NCBI GenBank assembly: GCA_016719635.1
Contig: JADJYT010000016.1
Span: 265,598 to 329,597 of the forward strand
DNA length: 64,000 nucleotides
From: Sphingobacteriales bacterium
GTDB lineage: Bacteria; Bacteroidota; Bacteroidia; Chitinophagales; JADIYW01
Direction: 5' to 3'
Below are positions 17,557 through 26,263 of the stretch, one piece after another (the stretch's first letter is position 1; every line of letters starts with the position of its first letter). Position numbers and translations under genes: made by a program. Under the pieces are notes generated by a model, which was not told the origin of the DNA, did no database searches, and saw only the letters and a program-made list of their open reading frames with translations.

Positions 17557-19158
17557 CTACACACGCAACAGCACGCCGCCAAATCCCTGTAACGTAATTT
17601 GATTGCCCGAAACAACGGATTGTTTTAAGGTGTATACCTTTTCTTTAATATTGAAATTTATCCTGGTGCCTCTGTCTTCGGAACTGAAATTTAAGATAAT
17701 CAGTAATTTTTCTTTCGGCGAGCTGCGCAGAAAAGCCAGTAAATCCTTGCTGTCTGCAGAAAACACCTCGATAGAACCATCCTGCAGAGAAGTATAATCC
17801 TTTCGAAGCTGGTTCAGTTTTTTGAAGACATTGAGCAGTGACTGTTCATCCGCCTGCTGCTGTGCCACATTCCTGTTTTCCAGATCATCCGCTATCGGGA
17901 GCCATGTAGAACTGGCTGCCGAAAAGCCTGCATTTTTTCCATTGTTCCACTGCATCGGCGTACGGCACACATCCCTGTTGATGGGCACCGGAATCCGGTC
18001 GGCCAAAAACTGCGGTACCCAGGAAAAAGTATGAGCCAAAGCATCTTTCGCGATTTTAATGGGAATCTTCACATTGGTCATTCCAATCTCCTCCCCATAA
18101 TAAACCGTAGGAACACCGCGCATGGTGTACTGCAGCAAAGCCAGCAGTTTAGCTTTCTCTAAATTGTTGCGGAGGCGGCCGATGCTGCGCAGCTGGTCAT
18201 GGTTCGAGAATACGATAACCGGTGTATAGGGTTTCGGATATTCCTTTTCGTACTCCAGGATTTTTTTTCTGAAAAATCCGGCATCGAAATTAAACATGAC
18301 CACATCAAATAAGAAAATGAGATGCAGCCCGTCCTGCCGTTCGCCGAGGTATTGTTTTTTCAGTTTGTGCTTTCCAAACACTTCTCCCAGCAGCAACCTG
18401 GCCGGTTGAAATTCATTTATGACGCTCCGCAATTCTTTCGCCAGCGTAAAATTCTCCGGTTGATTTACGGAATATTTTCGTACCTGAAAATTCCCGCCCG
18501 GATATTCTTCGCTGGGAATGGCACACAGGATGGAAAATGGGTTGTCGCGGAACTGCGGGTCTTTGATGATGCAGTTGAAAATATCCAACCGAAAACCATC
18601 CACGCCTTTTGCGAGCCAGAAACGGCAGGCATCAAACATCTGTTGTTTTACTGCAGGGTTCTGGTAATTCAAATCCGGCTGGAAGGGCAGGAAAGAGGCA
18701 AAATAATACTGGTCTCTTTCTTTGCAATAATGCCAGCCTTTCGGCCCTACAATACTTTTCCAGTTATTCGGTTGGTCGCGCCAGATATACCAGTCCGCTT
18801 TTGGATTAATCCTCGATGATTTGGACTCCAGGAACCAGGCATGCTGATCAGAGGTATGGTTCATCACCATATCAAATACAATCTTCAGACCTTTATCGTG
18901 ACAGGCGGCAATCAATGCTTCAGCATCCTGCAGTGTACCATATTCAGGAGCGATATTGAAATAATCGGCGATATCATATCCAAAATCCACCTGCGGGGAT
19001 GTGTAAAAGGGAGAAATCCAGATAGTCTCAAACCCGAGGTCTCGTATATAATCCAGTTTCTGAATGATACCGTTCAGGTCGCCGATGCCATCGCCATTGC
19101 TGTCATAAAAGGAACGGGGGTAAATCTGGTAGATAGCCGTTGTGTTATACCATGCCAT
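17557..19158 (-). CDS. GH13 alpha-glucosidase (oligo-1,6-glucosidase/alpha-amylase family)
   Basis: 533 residues forming a (beta/alpha)8 glycoside hydrolase of family 13. The N-terminal AIYQIYPRSFYDSNGDGIGD includes the calcium-binding loop typical of oligo-1,6-glucosidase-like members. The catalytic residues are visible: nucleophile D192 in GFRLDIFN, acid/base E259 in LLGEVFG and transition-state D321 in FSNHDQ. FDMVMNHTSDQH is conserved region I. The C-terminal beta domain ends at GVLLRV. There is no signal peptide, so it acts in the cytoplasm on short alpha-glucosides. Exact linkage specificity cannot be read from sequence. It is monocistronic and convergent with mfd. Confidence 0.93.
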   Translation of the reverse strand: MAWYNTTAIYQIYPRSFYDSNGDGIGDLNGIIQKLDYIRDLGFETIWISPFYTSPQVDFGYDIADYFNIAPEYGTLQDAEALIAACHDKGLKIVFDMVMNHTSDQHAWFLESKSSRINPKADWYIWRDQPNNWKSIVGPKGWHYCKERDQYYFASFLPFQPDLNYQNPAVKQQMFDACRFWLAKGVDGFRLDIFNCIIKDPQFRDNPFSILCAIPSEEYPGGNFQVRKYSVNQPENFTLAKELRSVINEFQPARLLLGEVFGKHKLKKQYLGERQDGLHLIFLFDVVMFNFDAGFFRKKILEYEKEYPKPYTPVIVFSNHDQLRSIGRLRNNLEKAKLLALLQYTMRGVPTVYYGEEIGMTNVKIPIKIAKDALAHTFSWVPQFLADRIPVPINRDVCRTPMQWNNGKNAGFSAASSTWLPIADDLENRNVAQQQADEQSLLNVFKKLNQLRKDYTSLQDGSIEVFSADSKDLLAFLRSSPKEKLLIILNFSSEDRGTRINFNIKEKVYTLKQSVVSGNQITLQGFGGVLLRV

Positions 19159-19205
19159 GGAGTGAAAATACTAAAATAAAACAAGGATAAAAAATTTACG
19201 AAAGC

Positions 19206-20573
19206 TTATACAGCCTGGCTGAATTTGGGCGTTTCCTGTGGCGAGTCAGATATGGAATCGTTCATGCGCTTGTCAAAAACGGCACATATATTTCGCAGGA
19301 AACTCCAACCTGACGGCGTAACCCTTAGGGTGGTATTTTTCCAATCTATCAAACCGTCTTTTTGTAAATCTTCCAGCTGGTGTCTCATTTTTTCAGTCAA
19401 TTCAAACTCGTTTTTCCAGTTTGTTTTCCCCTTACAGGCAATATGCAAAATCTGTTTGCGGTAAACGATATCCTCTTCTGTCAGGTTGATACCCCGATGT
19501 ATAGGCAATGTGTTTTTTTCCAGGGCTTCATAATATTCTTCGACCGTTTTCAGGTTCTGGCGGTAGCCGTAAAAAACATCACTGATTGCCGAAACCCCTA
19601 ATCCAATCAACACCTCTGTGTTGGTGGTGGTATATCCCATAAAATTGCGGTGCAGCGTTCCGTTGTTTTTACTGATCAACAATGCATCTCCCTCTAAAGC
19701 GAAATGATCCATCCCCACATCGGCATAGCCGGCCTTGACCAGCATAGCTTTACCCAATTCATATAATTCAAACTTCTCGTTACCTTTCGGCAAATCATTT
19801 TCGTCATATGCCCGCTGTGATTTTTTTGTCCAGGGTACATGCGCATAACTGTAAAATGCTATCCGGTTGGGTTTTAATTCAATGACAGATTGTATTGTCT
19901 GTTCTATACTTTCTTTTGTCTGAAACGGCAAGCCGTAAATCAAATCGAAGTTGACGGATTCGTAGCCGATCTCACGTGCCCATTCGGTCGCCTGTTTGGT
20001 CTTCTCATACGGCTGTATGCGGTTAATGGCGGTCTGTACCTTTATATCTAAATCCTGCACACCGTAACTCACCCTGCGAAAACCCCTACCATACAATGTT
20101 TGCAAATGTTCGTAGGTGGTGTTGTTCGGATGCCCCTCAAAACTAAACTCCCGTTCGGGATGTATGGCAACGTCTTTAAATAATTCCGTAAGGAAAGCTT
20201 GTAGGTTTTCCGGACTGAAAAAAGTGGGCGTTCCGCCTCCCAGGTGTAATTCCCGAATCACCAATCCTTCTCCGAAAATGAATTTATAGTGTTCCCATTC
20301 CTTTAAGAGATGGTCAATGTAAATGGTTTCGACACTGTGGTTTTTAGTGATGCGTTTATTGCATCCGCAATAGGTACACAGTTGCTCGCAAAAAGGCAAA
20401 TGTATATAAAGGCTGATACCCTCTTTCGTTTTACCCGCATGGATTGCTTTCTGAATTTGAAGGGTCCAGTCTTCATTATCCGTCATGTTGTCCTGCCAGT
20501 ACGGAACAGTAGGATAGCTGGTATACCTTGGAATAGGAACATTGTATTTTTCTATCAGCGGATTAAAAGCCAT
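19206..20573 (-). CDS. hemN: Oxygen-independent coproporphyrinogen III oxidase
   Basis: A radical-SAM enzyme that oxidatively decarboxylates coproporphyrinogen III to protoporphyrinogen IX without oxygen. The N-terminal IPRYTSYPTVPYW is the HemN signature. HLPFCEQLCTYCGCNK holds the 4Fe-4S ligands. Counted from the ATG at 20573 they are C62, C66 and C69, the same numbers as in E. coli HemN, which favours this start over the in-frame TTG two codons upstream. LHLGGGTPTF is the GGGTP SAM-binding motif. Length about 455 residues is normal. A palindrome like an FNR/CRP box lies 35 bases upstream. The gene follows a PaiB-like gene by 43 bases. Confidence 0.95.
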   Translation of the reverse strand: MAFNPLIEKYNVPIPRYTSYPTVPYWQDNMTDNEDWTLQIQKAIHAGKTKEGISLYIHLPFCEQLCTYCGCNKRITKNHSVETIYIDHLLKEWEHYKFIFGEGLVIRELHLGGGTPTFFSPENLQAFLTELFKDVAIHPEREFSFEGHPNNTTYEHLQTLYGRGFRRVSYGVQDLDIKVQTAINRIQPYEKTKQATEWAREIGYESVNFDLIYGLPFQTKESIEQTIQSVIELKPNRIAFYSYAHVPWTKKSQRAYDENDLPKGNEKFELYELGKAMLVKAGYADVGMDHFALEGDALLISKNNGTLHRNFMGYTTTNTEVLIGLGVSAISDVFYGYRQNLKTVEEYYEALEKNTLPIHRGINLTEEDIVYRKQILHIACKGKTNWKNEFELTEKMRHQLEDLQKDGLIDWKNTTLRVTPSGWSFLRNICAVFDKRMNDSISDSPQETPKFSQAV

Positions 20574-20607
20574 ATGCAAAAATAAGGGGATTGCGCCAAA
20601 CCAAGTA

Positions 20608-20619
20608 TGATTTATATCA
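20608..20619 (-). promoter_or_regulatory. FNR/CRP-like palindrome upstream of hemN
   Basis: TGAT-N4-ATCA is a perfect dyad that matches the core of FNR/CRP-family sites (TTGAT-N4-ATCAA) except for the outer bases. It overlaps the stop of the preceding gene and sits 34 bases before the hemN ATG. hemN is oxygen-regulated by FNR-type proteins in many bacteria, so a role is plausible but unproven. Confidence 0.35.
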
Positions 20620-21213
20620 CATCCGCCTGGCTAAATCATTTTTAAGGGGATCATTGCTGTCTTCCAGGTGCTTTTTTACGGTTTGTCTGTCCTGTTCGGA
20701 TTTGTTCTGAGACAGTTTTTCCTTTCCTTGCAGTTCGCTGACTGTTATCTTGAAGGCTACGATACCTTTAAGCAAGCCATTCACATATTTTTCATCCAAT
20801 GACCTGAACTGTTCCAGGTAAGAAGGTTCATAAGCCTGCATTTGTCTGTGAAGGACCATCAATTTTTCTTCATCGGTATGGTATAATTCTATTTTTCCAT
20901 AGGCATGGACCGCCATAAAATTCCAGGTAGGAACATTCTGCGGATGCTCATACAATGTGGGCGAAATATAGGCGTGTGGTTCGGAGAAGATAACCAGCAC
21001 ATTCTGACCATCCATATTTCTCCATTGATGGTTTGTGAGAGAGAGGTGCGAATAGAGTACGATATCTTTTTCTTGCTTTTCTATCACAAAGGGCAAATGT
21101 GTCGCAAGAGGGCGATTGTCTTCTGCAGAAATCAGTACAGCAAAATTATATTGTTGCATGAATGCCAGCAGTTTGCCGGTATCTTTCTGCTCAAAATGTT
21201 TAGGTATGTACAT
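20617..21213 (-). CDS. PaiB-like FMN-binding protein (negative transcriptional regulator family)
   Basis: 198 residues of the PaiB/'FMN-binding negative transcriptional regulator' family, a split-barrel flavin-binding fold. Diagnostic segments are MYIPKHFEQ, PLATHLPF, YSHLSLTNHQW, VIFSEPHAYISPTLYE and VPTWNFMAVHAYGK. In Bacillus, PaiB represses sporulation and protease genes; in other bacteria the DNA-binding role is doubtful and an FMN-dependent enzyme is just as likely. The C-terminal ~40 residues are charged (KEKLSQNKSEQDRQ). It lies upstream of hemN on the same strand. Confidence 0.88.
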   Translation of the reverse strand: MYIPKHFEQKDTGKLLAFMQQYNFAVLISAEDNRPLATHLPFVIEKQEKDIVLYSHLSLTNHQWRNMDGQNVLVIFSEPHAYISPTLYEHPQNVPTWNFMAVHAYGKIELYHTDEEKLMVLHRQMQAYEPSYLEQFRSLDEKYVNGLLKGIVAFKITVSELQGKEKLSQNKSEQDRQTVKKHLEDSNDPLKNDLARRM

Positions 21214-21250
21214 ATCCGCCCTGAATATTTGTCATTAAAGAATCCCGGAG

Positions 21251-22234
21251 CTACCAGGTAGAAATTGTTTTGACGACAACCGTATCTCTGTTGTCCGGTG
21301 TTTTCTCTAAAATACGGGTGTTGATGTTGCCGCTTCCGGCAAAATCAATCAGGTTCCTTCGTTGCCGGAACACCTCTTCGGGATGTGCCCTAAACTTTGC
21401 CAGCACCACCCATTTGCCTCTCTTGAAACTATACAGCAACACATCCCCCACCATTCCATCCGGCGATTTTATAACGATAGAAAAATCATCCGATCCGTCT
21501 CCGTCCACATCATTTTCATTTAAGACATTGACACCCACACATTGCGGTATCCTGATTTCCGGCAGATCTAAATTGGTAAAGGATATTTTTGTTTCCATAG
21601 TCACATATGTCCCCGAGGAGTCCGGTTCCGGTTTTAGAATGATAAGGTCTTCATTTTCTCCGTCACCGTTAAAATCGCCGGAAGACTGACTTTCACTTTC
21701 TTCAAACTCTTCGAACAAAGAAACCATCTCCGGCCGGCTGTCCGCCTCCTTGTCACTTTCTATAATTATATGCCAACTGCTGTCTGCCTGTTTTTTGAAA
21801 ATGAGATACGAATGATAGACGTTGGGTTTGTTGTCAATAGTCACCAGTTTTAAGAACTCACATTTGTAATCGCCCGTATCAGAAGCATAAATTCCCACCC
21901 TTCCGATGATACGTTCTTTGTATGAGTCTGCTTTTCTTATCTTAAATACTTTAGTATCAATAACCGATTTTCTTGAAACTCTTTTTTTGAAAAACAGCAC
22001 CGGGTCGTTGTAAAATTTATAGAGGCTGTCAATTCGGGTTGAGTCATGCGCTGCATTCCACTCATACACTACATCAATAACCGTTTGCTGTTCGGTGGGC
22101 AGCATTTTATAAGACTGTTTGATCTCGTCTTCCTTAGACAACACTGTTTTTTTTGCTTCATTATTACAGGAAGAACATGCTTGAAATAAAGAGAGAAGAA
22201 CGGCGATAATTATGAAATAAGAATTTTTCTTCAC
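21251..22234 (-). CDS. Lipoprotein of unknown function with calcium-loop-like DxDGDG motifs
   Basis: 327 residues with a lipoprotein signal (lipobox LFQAC, C20, then SSCNNE). The middle and C-terminal parts hold two EF-like loops, DFNGDGENEDLIIL and DVDGDGSDDFSIVI, the pattern of FG-GAP/VCBS-type or dockerin-like calcium loops in secreted proteins. No enzyme motif is visible. It is 37 bases upstream of the PaiB-like gene on the same strand and could be co-transcribed with it. Function unknown. Confidence 0.75.
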   Translation of the reverse strand: MKKNSYFIIIAVLLSLFQACSSCNNEAKKTVLSKEDEIKQSYKMLPTEQQTVIDVVYEWNAAHDSTRIDSLYKFYNDPVLFFKKRVSRKSVIDTKVFKIRKADSYKERIIGRVGIYASDTGDYKCEFLKLVTIDNKPNVYHSYLIFKKQADSSWHIIIESDKEADSRPEMVSLFEEFEESESQSSGDFNGDGENEDLIILKPEPDSSGTYVTMETKISFTNLDLPEIRIPQCVGVNVLNENDVDGDGSDDFSIVIKSPDGMVGDVLLYSFKRGKWVVLAKFRAHPEEVFRQRRNLIDFAGSGNINTRILEKTPDNRDTVVVKTISTW

Positions 22235-22921
22235 ACGGTATATTTAGTATCAAAGATAAGCATTAGATTAAAGTACCCGGTTATAATCGCTAATTTTTTT
22301 AAAAACAAATCCTCAATAGAGACAAGTGCCCTGCCGAAACTTCAGGGTTGCAGCAATAAAAAAATACGACAGCTGCATTTTGCATAAATAGAAAACGGAA
22401 GCGTGTGGCTTTGTAAAAAATGATTTTTACATGGTATTTTGAGGCATTGTAACAAAATATTTTTAAAAAAAATTTGCCCTTGTTGAAAACGTAAAGCATA
22501 TATTTTTTCGACAAGGTGTAATAATTTTACAGGCAAGGGTTTATGGTTGTGTTTGTGTTTGTTTTAAAAAAATTTTTTTTGACATTCCCTGTAACATCAG
22601 TCTTTACTGGTTTTTCGTCCGGGCAAATGGAAGAAAATCTTTTATCAATGAATCCTTTTTGAATGATACGAAATATTGGAATGAAAAAATCAAACCTAAA
22701 AAAACCGTCTGAATTATTTTTACGAATAAAGACTGGCTTTACGTTATCCACAATTATCAACATTTATGAATAACTCAAGTATTGTATAAAATGAATAATG
22801 TATTACTTTTATATTGCAGAATAGTTAAAAGAGAATTTCAATCTGCATATAAAAAATAAAGTTCTCTGACAGAAATGTTTCGACTGTATAAAATGAAACA
22901 AAAAAACAAAATCAAAAAGCA
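22235..22921. other. AT-rich intergenic region, no gene seen
   Basis: 687 bases between divergent genes. It has long A and T runs, a hairpin (CCTTGTTGAAAA at 22478-22489 pairing with 22505-22516, 15-base loop), a 9-bp inverted repeat CAGTCTTTA/TAAAGACTG (22598-22606 and 22727-22735) and one exact DnaA-box word TTATCCACA at 22744-22752. Open frames here are short and of random composition. It probably carries the promoter of the H1-like gene and may hold an unannotated small RNA. Confidence 0.6.
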
Positions 22922-23179
22922 ATGGCAAAGAAAACAGCAAGCGCAAAGCCAGCAGCAAAAAAAGCTCCAGCTAAGAAAGCAGCAGCTCCAAAAAAAGCAG
23001 TAGCAAAAAAAGCTCCGGCTAAGAAAGCAGCAGCTCCTAAAAAAGCAGCAGCTCCTAAAAAAGCAGTAGCGAAAAAAGCTCCGGCGAAAAAAGCTCCGGC
23101 GAAAAAAGCAGCAGCTCCTAAAAAAGCAGTGGCGAAAAAAGCTCCGGCTAAGAAAGCGGCAGCTCCTAAAAAAAAGTAA
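22922..23179 (+). CDS. Histone H1-like Lys/Ala/Pro-rich DNA-binding protein
   Basis: 85 residues made almost entirely of K, A and P in repeats such as KKAPAKKAAAPKKAVA. This is the composition of bacterial histone H1-like proteins (chlamydial Hc1/Hc2 and Bacteroidota homologs) and of eukaryotic H1 tails, which bind DNA by charge. There is no folded domain. The DNA is repetitive (AAAAAAGC, GCAGCTCC units), so length may vary between strains by slippage. A strong terminator follows. The AT-rich 690-base upstream region is unusually long for this window. The antisense strand is also open, but only as a mirror of the repeat. Confidence 0.88.
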   Translation: MAKKTASAKPAAKKAPAKKAAAPKKAVAKKAPAKKAAAPKKAAAPKKAVAKKAPAKKAPAKKAAAPKKAVAKKAPAKKAAAPKKK

Positions 23180-23204
23180 TCGCATCCGTGCGACGAAAAC
23201 AATA

Positions 23205-23240
23205 AACCCGATACCTTTAAAGGTGTCGGGTTTTGTTTTT
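23205..23240. terminator. Bidirectional terminator between H1-like gene and SDR gene
   Basis: AAACCCGATACCTTT pairs with AAAGGTGTCGGGTTT (one G-U), followed by GTTTTTT on the plus strand and preceded by A residues. It can end both convergent transcripts. Confidence 0.85.
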
Positions 23241-23252
23241 TAACCTTGCGAT

Positions 23253-24107
23253 TTACAGAAATGAGAATGCACTGACACGCTCAGATTCCTTCCATAATAA
23301 CACCTGTAAATTTATATCATAAGACGCCGATGATGATTTTTTAGCTTTACAGTTGTGAAAATACTTTCCGGTAATACCCTTCACTTCATCACTGCCCGCC
23401 AGGTAGATATGAGAACTCGCGCCTTTTTCTACCGTTAAACCAAATAATCTGGAAAAGGTACTCCAGGCCACTCCAAAGAATGTATTTCCATTCTTAGAGC
23501 CTATCGGTGTGTATACGAAACCGGGGTGCAGTGCATTGACGGTAATATTGAATGGTTTGGACTTCTCTGCGAGATAATAGGTGAATAGTACATTTGCCAG
23601 TTTGGATTGTTCGTAAGCTTTCAGTACAAAATAGTTTTTCTTTTTATAAAACGATTCTATGTCTATTGTCTTAGCCTGGTAATGGGAGTCGCTGGCAACA
23701 TTAACAATGCGGGCGTCCGTGCCTTTTTTCAGCAAATCGAACAGGTAATATGTCAGCCAGAAATAATTGAAGTGATTGTTCGCTATCGTCATTTCTATCC
23801 CATCCGGAGACAGTTCAAATTTGGAAAACACGCCACCGGCATTATTCAGCAACACATCCAGCTTGCTGAAATCTTTTTTGATTTGTTCGGCAACCTGTTC
23901 CACTGATTTCTGAACGGCCAGATTGGCGACATACAAATGTATCTTGCTGTTGCCGGAAAAAGCCTGAATGCCTTTAACTGCCTGTTCTCCTTTTTCTCTG
24001 TTGCGGCACAACAAGATAATTTCATGACCCTGTTTGGCCAGTTGTCGGGCGGCTTCGAAACCTAAACCGGAATTGGCCCCTGTGATAAGAATGGTTTTAT
24101 TGTTCAT
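23253..24107 (-). CDS. Short-chain dehydrogenase/reductase, retinol-dehydrogenase-like
   Basis: 284 residues of the classical SDR family with a Rossmann fold. The cofactor motif TGANSGLG is at 10-17 and LLNNAGG follows near 90. The catalytic pair is in YEQSK (Tyr-x3-Lys), with the Ser in NVASDSHY. LHPGFVYTPIG follows. An Arg just after the glycine loop (CRNREKG) points to NADP(H) preference. The closest style is the WW-oxidoreductase/retinol dehydrogenase group; the bacterial substrate is unknown. It starts 22 bases after the minus-strand uvrB stop, so it is probably co-transcribed with uvrB. Confidence 0.9.
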   Translation of the reverse strand: MNNKTILITGANSGLGFEAARQLAKQGHEIILLCRNREKGEQAVKGIQAFSGNSKIHLYVANLAVQKSVEQVAEQIKKDFSKLDVLLNNAGGVFSKFELSPDGIEMTIANNHFNYFWLTYYLFDLLKKGTDARIVNVASDSHYQAKTIDIESFYKKKNYFVLKAYEQSKLANVLFTYYLAEKSKPFNITVNALHPGFVYTPIGSKNGNTFFGVAWSTFSRLFGLTVEKGASSHIYLAGSDEVKGITGKYFHNCKAKKSSSASYDINLQVLLWKESERVSAFSFL

Positions 24108-24129
24108 ATAAAAATTTTATTCGTTATAA

Positions 24130-26157
24130 TTAAATCCGCTCCTGCCATTTAAACATCTCATCCCTCAATCGTGCCGCTTCCATAAAGTCCATTTGCTGGG
24201 AAGCTCGCTGCATGGCTTTTTTAATTAGTGCTATCTTCTTTTCGATTTGTTCTTTAGTCATGTATGCCGCTTCTTCATCCGCTGCAAAGCTCATCTTCTC
24301 CGTTTCTTCTTTGTATTTTCTTTCTTCCCTGGTTTCCGGGCGTTGGCGGATATCCAAGATGGATGCGCGGTGCAAAATGTCTTCCCTGCTTCGAAAGATG
24401 GTTTTTGGAGTAATATGGTGTTCGATATTATAGGCAATTTGTTTCTCCCTTCGGCGGTTGGTTTCATGGATGGTTTTCTGCATCGATTTTGTAATGGTAT
24501 CTCCGTAGAAGATTACCCGGCCATTGGCATTTCGCGCCGCACGGCCAGCTGTCTGTGTGAGCGAACGTTCGTTGCGCAGGAACCCTTCCTTGTCAGCATC
24601 TAAAATGGCGACCAGCGACACTTCCGGAATATCCAATCCCTCTCTTAATAAATTTACTCCTATCAGTACATCAAAATCACCGAGGCGCAACCCTTGAATG
24701 ATTTCCACCCGCTCCATCGTATCCACATCGCTGTGCAGGTATTTGCATTTGATGTTGAGTTTGGTTAAATACTTGGCCAGTTCTTCCGACATTCTCTTGG
24801 TTAGCGTCGTCACCAACACCCGCTCATCCTCTTTTATCCGCAACTGTATCTCATGCAGCAAGTCGTCTATCTGGTTTATGCTCGGACGGACATCAACGGG
24901 AGGGTCTAACAGCCCGGTCGGACGAACCACCTGTTCAATAAATTCTCCTTCCGTTTTCATCAGCTCATAGTCACCCGGCGTTGCCGATACAAAAACAACC
25001 TGATTCAAGAGCGATTCAAATTCATTAAAATTCAGTGGGCGGTTGTCCATCGCACTCGGCAGCCGGAATCCGTATTCTACCAGATTTTGTTTTCTGCTCC
25101 GGTCGCCGCCGTACATGGCACCCACTTGCGGAATGGTTACATGGCTTTCATCCACCACGAGTAAGAAATCTTCGGGAAAATAATCTAACAGACAGAACGG
25201 CCGGTCACCGGGATTTCTCCGGTCAAAGAAGCGGGAATAATTTTCGATACCGCTGCAATATCCCAGTTCGCGTATCATCTCCAGATCAAAGTTGACACGG
25301 TCATCCAGGCGCCTGGCTTCCAGGTGTCTTCCAATGGAATTAAAATAGTCCACATGCGCTTTCAGCTCATCCTGTATCTCATGGATGATGGTTGGCAGCT
25401 GGTCGCGCGGAGCGATGTAGATATTCGCCGGAAAGATGGCGATATCTTTCATCTGTTCGATGCGTTTTCCAGACACCGGATCAAACGATTCCAGTTCCTC
25501 TATGTCATCACCCCAAAAGGTAATCCGATAGGCATAATCCGCATATGCCAAAAATACTTCTACCGTATCCCCAACCACCCTGAAGTTGCCGCGCTGGAAA
25601 TCGGCAGTTGTTCTGGCATACAAAATGCTAACAAGATCAAACAGAAAAGTATTTCTGCTCAGGGTTTGCCCTTTCGTTATGCGGATGATTTGATTTTTAT
25701 ATTCAGCAGGGTTTCCCAAACCATAAATACAGGAAACTGATGCAACGACAATCACATCTCGCCTGCCGCTCATCAGTGAAGTGGTGGTACTGAGACGCAA
25801 TTTCTCTATTTCCGCGTTGATGGACAAATCCTTTTCAATATAAGTATCCGTTACCGGGACATAGGCTTCCGGTTGATAGTAATCATAATAGGAAACGAAA
25901 TACTCCACCTTATTCTCCGGAAAAAACTCTTTGAATTCAGTATATAATTGTGCGACCAATGTCTTATTGTGCGTCAGCACAAGTGTCGGCCGTTGTGTTC
26001 GTTCCACCACATTGGCAATGGTAAAGGTTTTACCGGAGCCTGTTACACCGAGCAGTGTCTGATATCTCTCTTCCTTTGAAACACCCCTTACAAGTTGGTC
26101 AATGGCGGCAGGCTGGTCGCCGGCAGGCTGATAGGAAGAATGTAGTTTGAATCGCAT
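24130..26157 (-). CDS. uvrB: Excinuclease ABC subunit B
   Basis: 675-residue UvrB of nucleotide excision repair, the helicase-like damage-verification subunit that receives DNA from UvrA and recruits UvrC. Walker A is GVTGSGKTFTI near residue 40. The beta-hairpin YYDYYQPEAYVP, which inserts between the strands, is near 93. LVVDESHVT is the DEAD-type box, and helicase motifs V and VI appear as LLREGLDIPE and QTAGRAARN. The C-terminal UVR domain (MDFMEAARLRDEM) that contacts UvrC is intact. Length is standard. It is divergent from the T9SS esterase at 26264. Confidence 0.97.
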   Translation of the reverse strand: MRFKLHSSYQPAGDQPAAIDQLVRGVSKEERYQTLLGVTGSGKTFTIANVVERTQRPTLVLTHNKTLVAQLYTEFKEFFPENKVEYFVSYYDYYQPEAYVPVTDTYIEKDLSINAEIEKLRLSTTTSLMSGRRDVIVVASVSCIYGLGNPAEYKNQIIRITKGQTLSRNTFLFDLVSILYARTTADFQRGNFRVVGDTVEVFLAYADYAYRITFWGDDIEELESFDPVSGKRIEQMKDIAIFPANIYIAPRDQLPTIIHEIQDELKAHVDYFNSIGRHLEARRLDDRVNFDLEMIRELGYCSGIENYSRFFDRRNPGDRPFCLLDYFPEDFLLVVDESHVTIPQVGAMYGGDRSRKQNLVEYGFRLPSAMDNRPLNFNEFESLLNQVVFVSATPGDYELMKTEGEFIEQVVRPTGLLDPPVDVRPSINQIDDLLHEIQLRIKEDERVLVTTLTKRMSEELAKYLTKLNIKCKYLHSDVDTMERVEIIQGLRLGDFDVLIGVNLLREGLDIPEVSLVAILDADKEGFLRNERSLTQTAGRAARNANGRVIFYGDTITKSMQKTIHETNRRREKQIAYNIEHHITPKTIFRSREDILHRASILDIRQRPETREERKYKEETEKMSFAADEEAAYMTKEQIEKKIALIKKAMQRASQQMDFMEAARLRDEMFKWQERI

Positions 26158-26263
26158 ATATCACCATCAAAGATATACAAAAGATAAGAATGCACAATTG
26201 CTGATAAATACGGTATGGTTTACGTGGGAAATTTTAGTATTTTTAATTAACGTAAAGTATAGT

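Noticed and set aside
22299..22763. Short minus-strand frames in the AT-rich gap
   Set aside because: No signal, no coding-like composition, and no conserved words; they are treated as intergenic.
22235..22921. Chromosomal replication origin
   Set aside because: Only one DnaA box, no dnaA, dnaN or gid genes nearby.
22922..23179. Repeat array as CRISPR
   Set aside because: The repeats are codon-phased Lys/Ala/Pro units without spacers; there is no cas gene in the window.
22838..23202. Minus-strand frames of 96 and 115 codons over the H1-like gene
   Set aside because: They are mirror translations of a Lys/Ala DNA repeat (Phe/Ala- and Cys/Phe-rich), not plausible proteins.
26147..26263. Upstream start for the first T9SS esterase
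   Set aside because: It overlaps the uvrB start and precedes a good signal peptide, so the ATG at 26264 is preferred.
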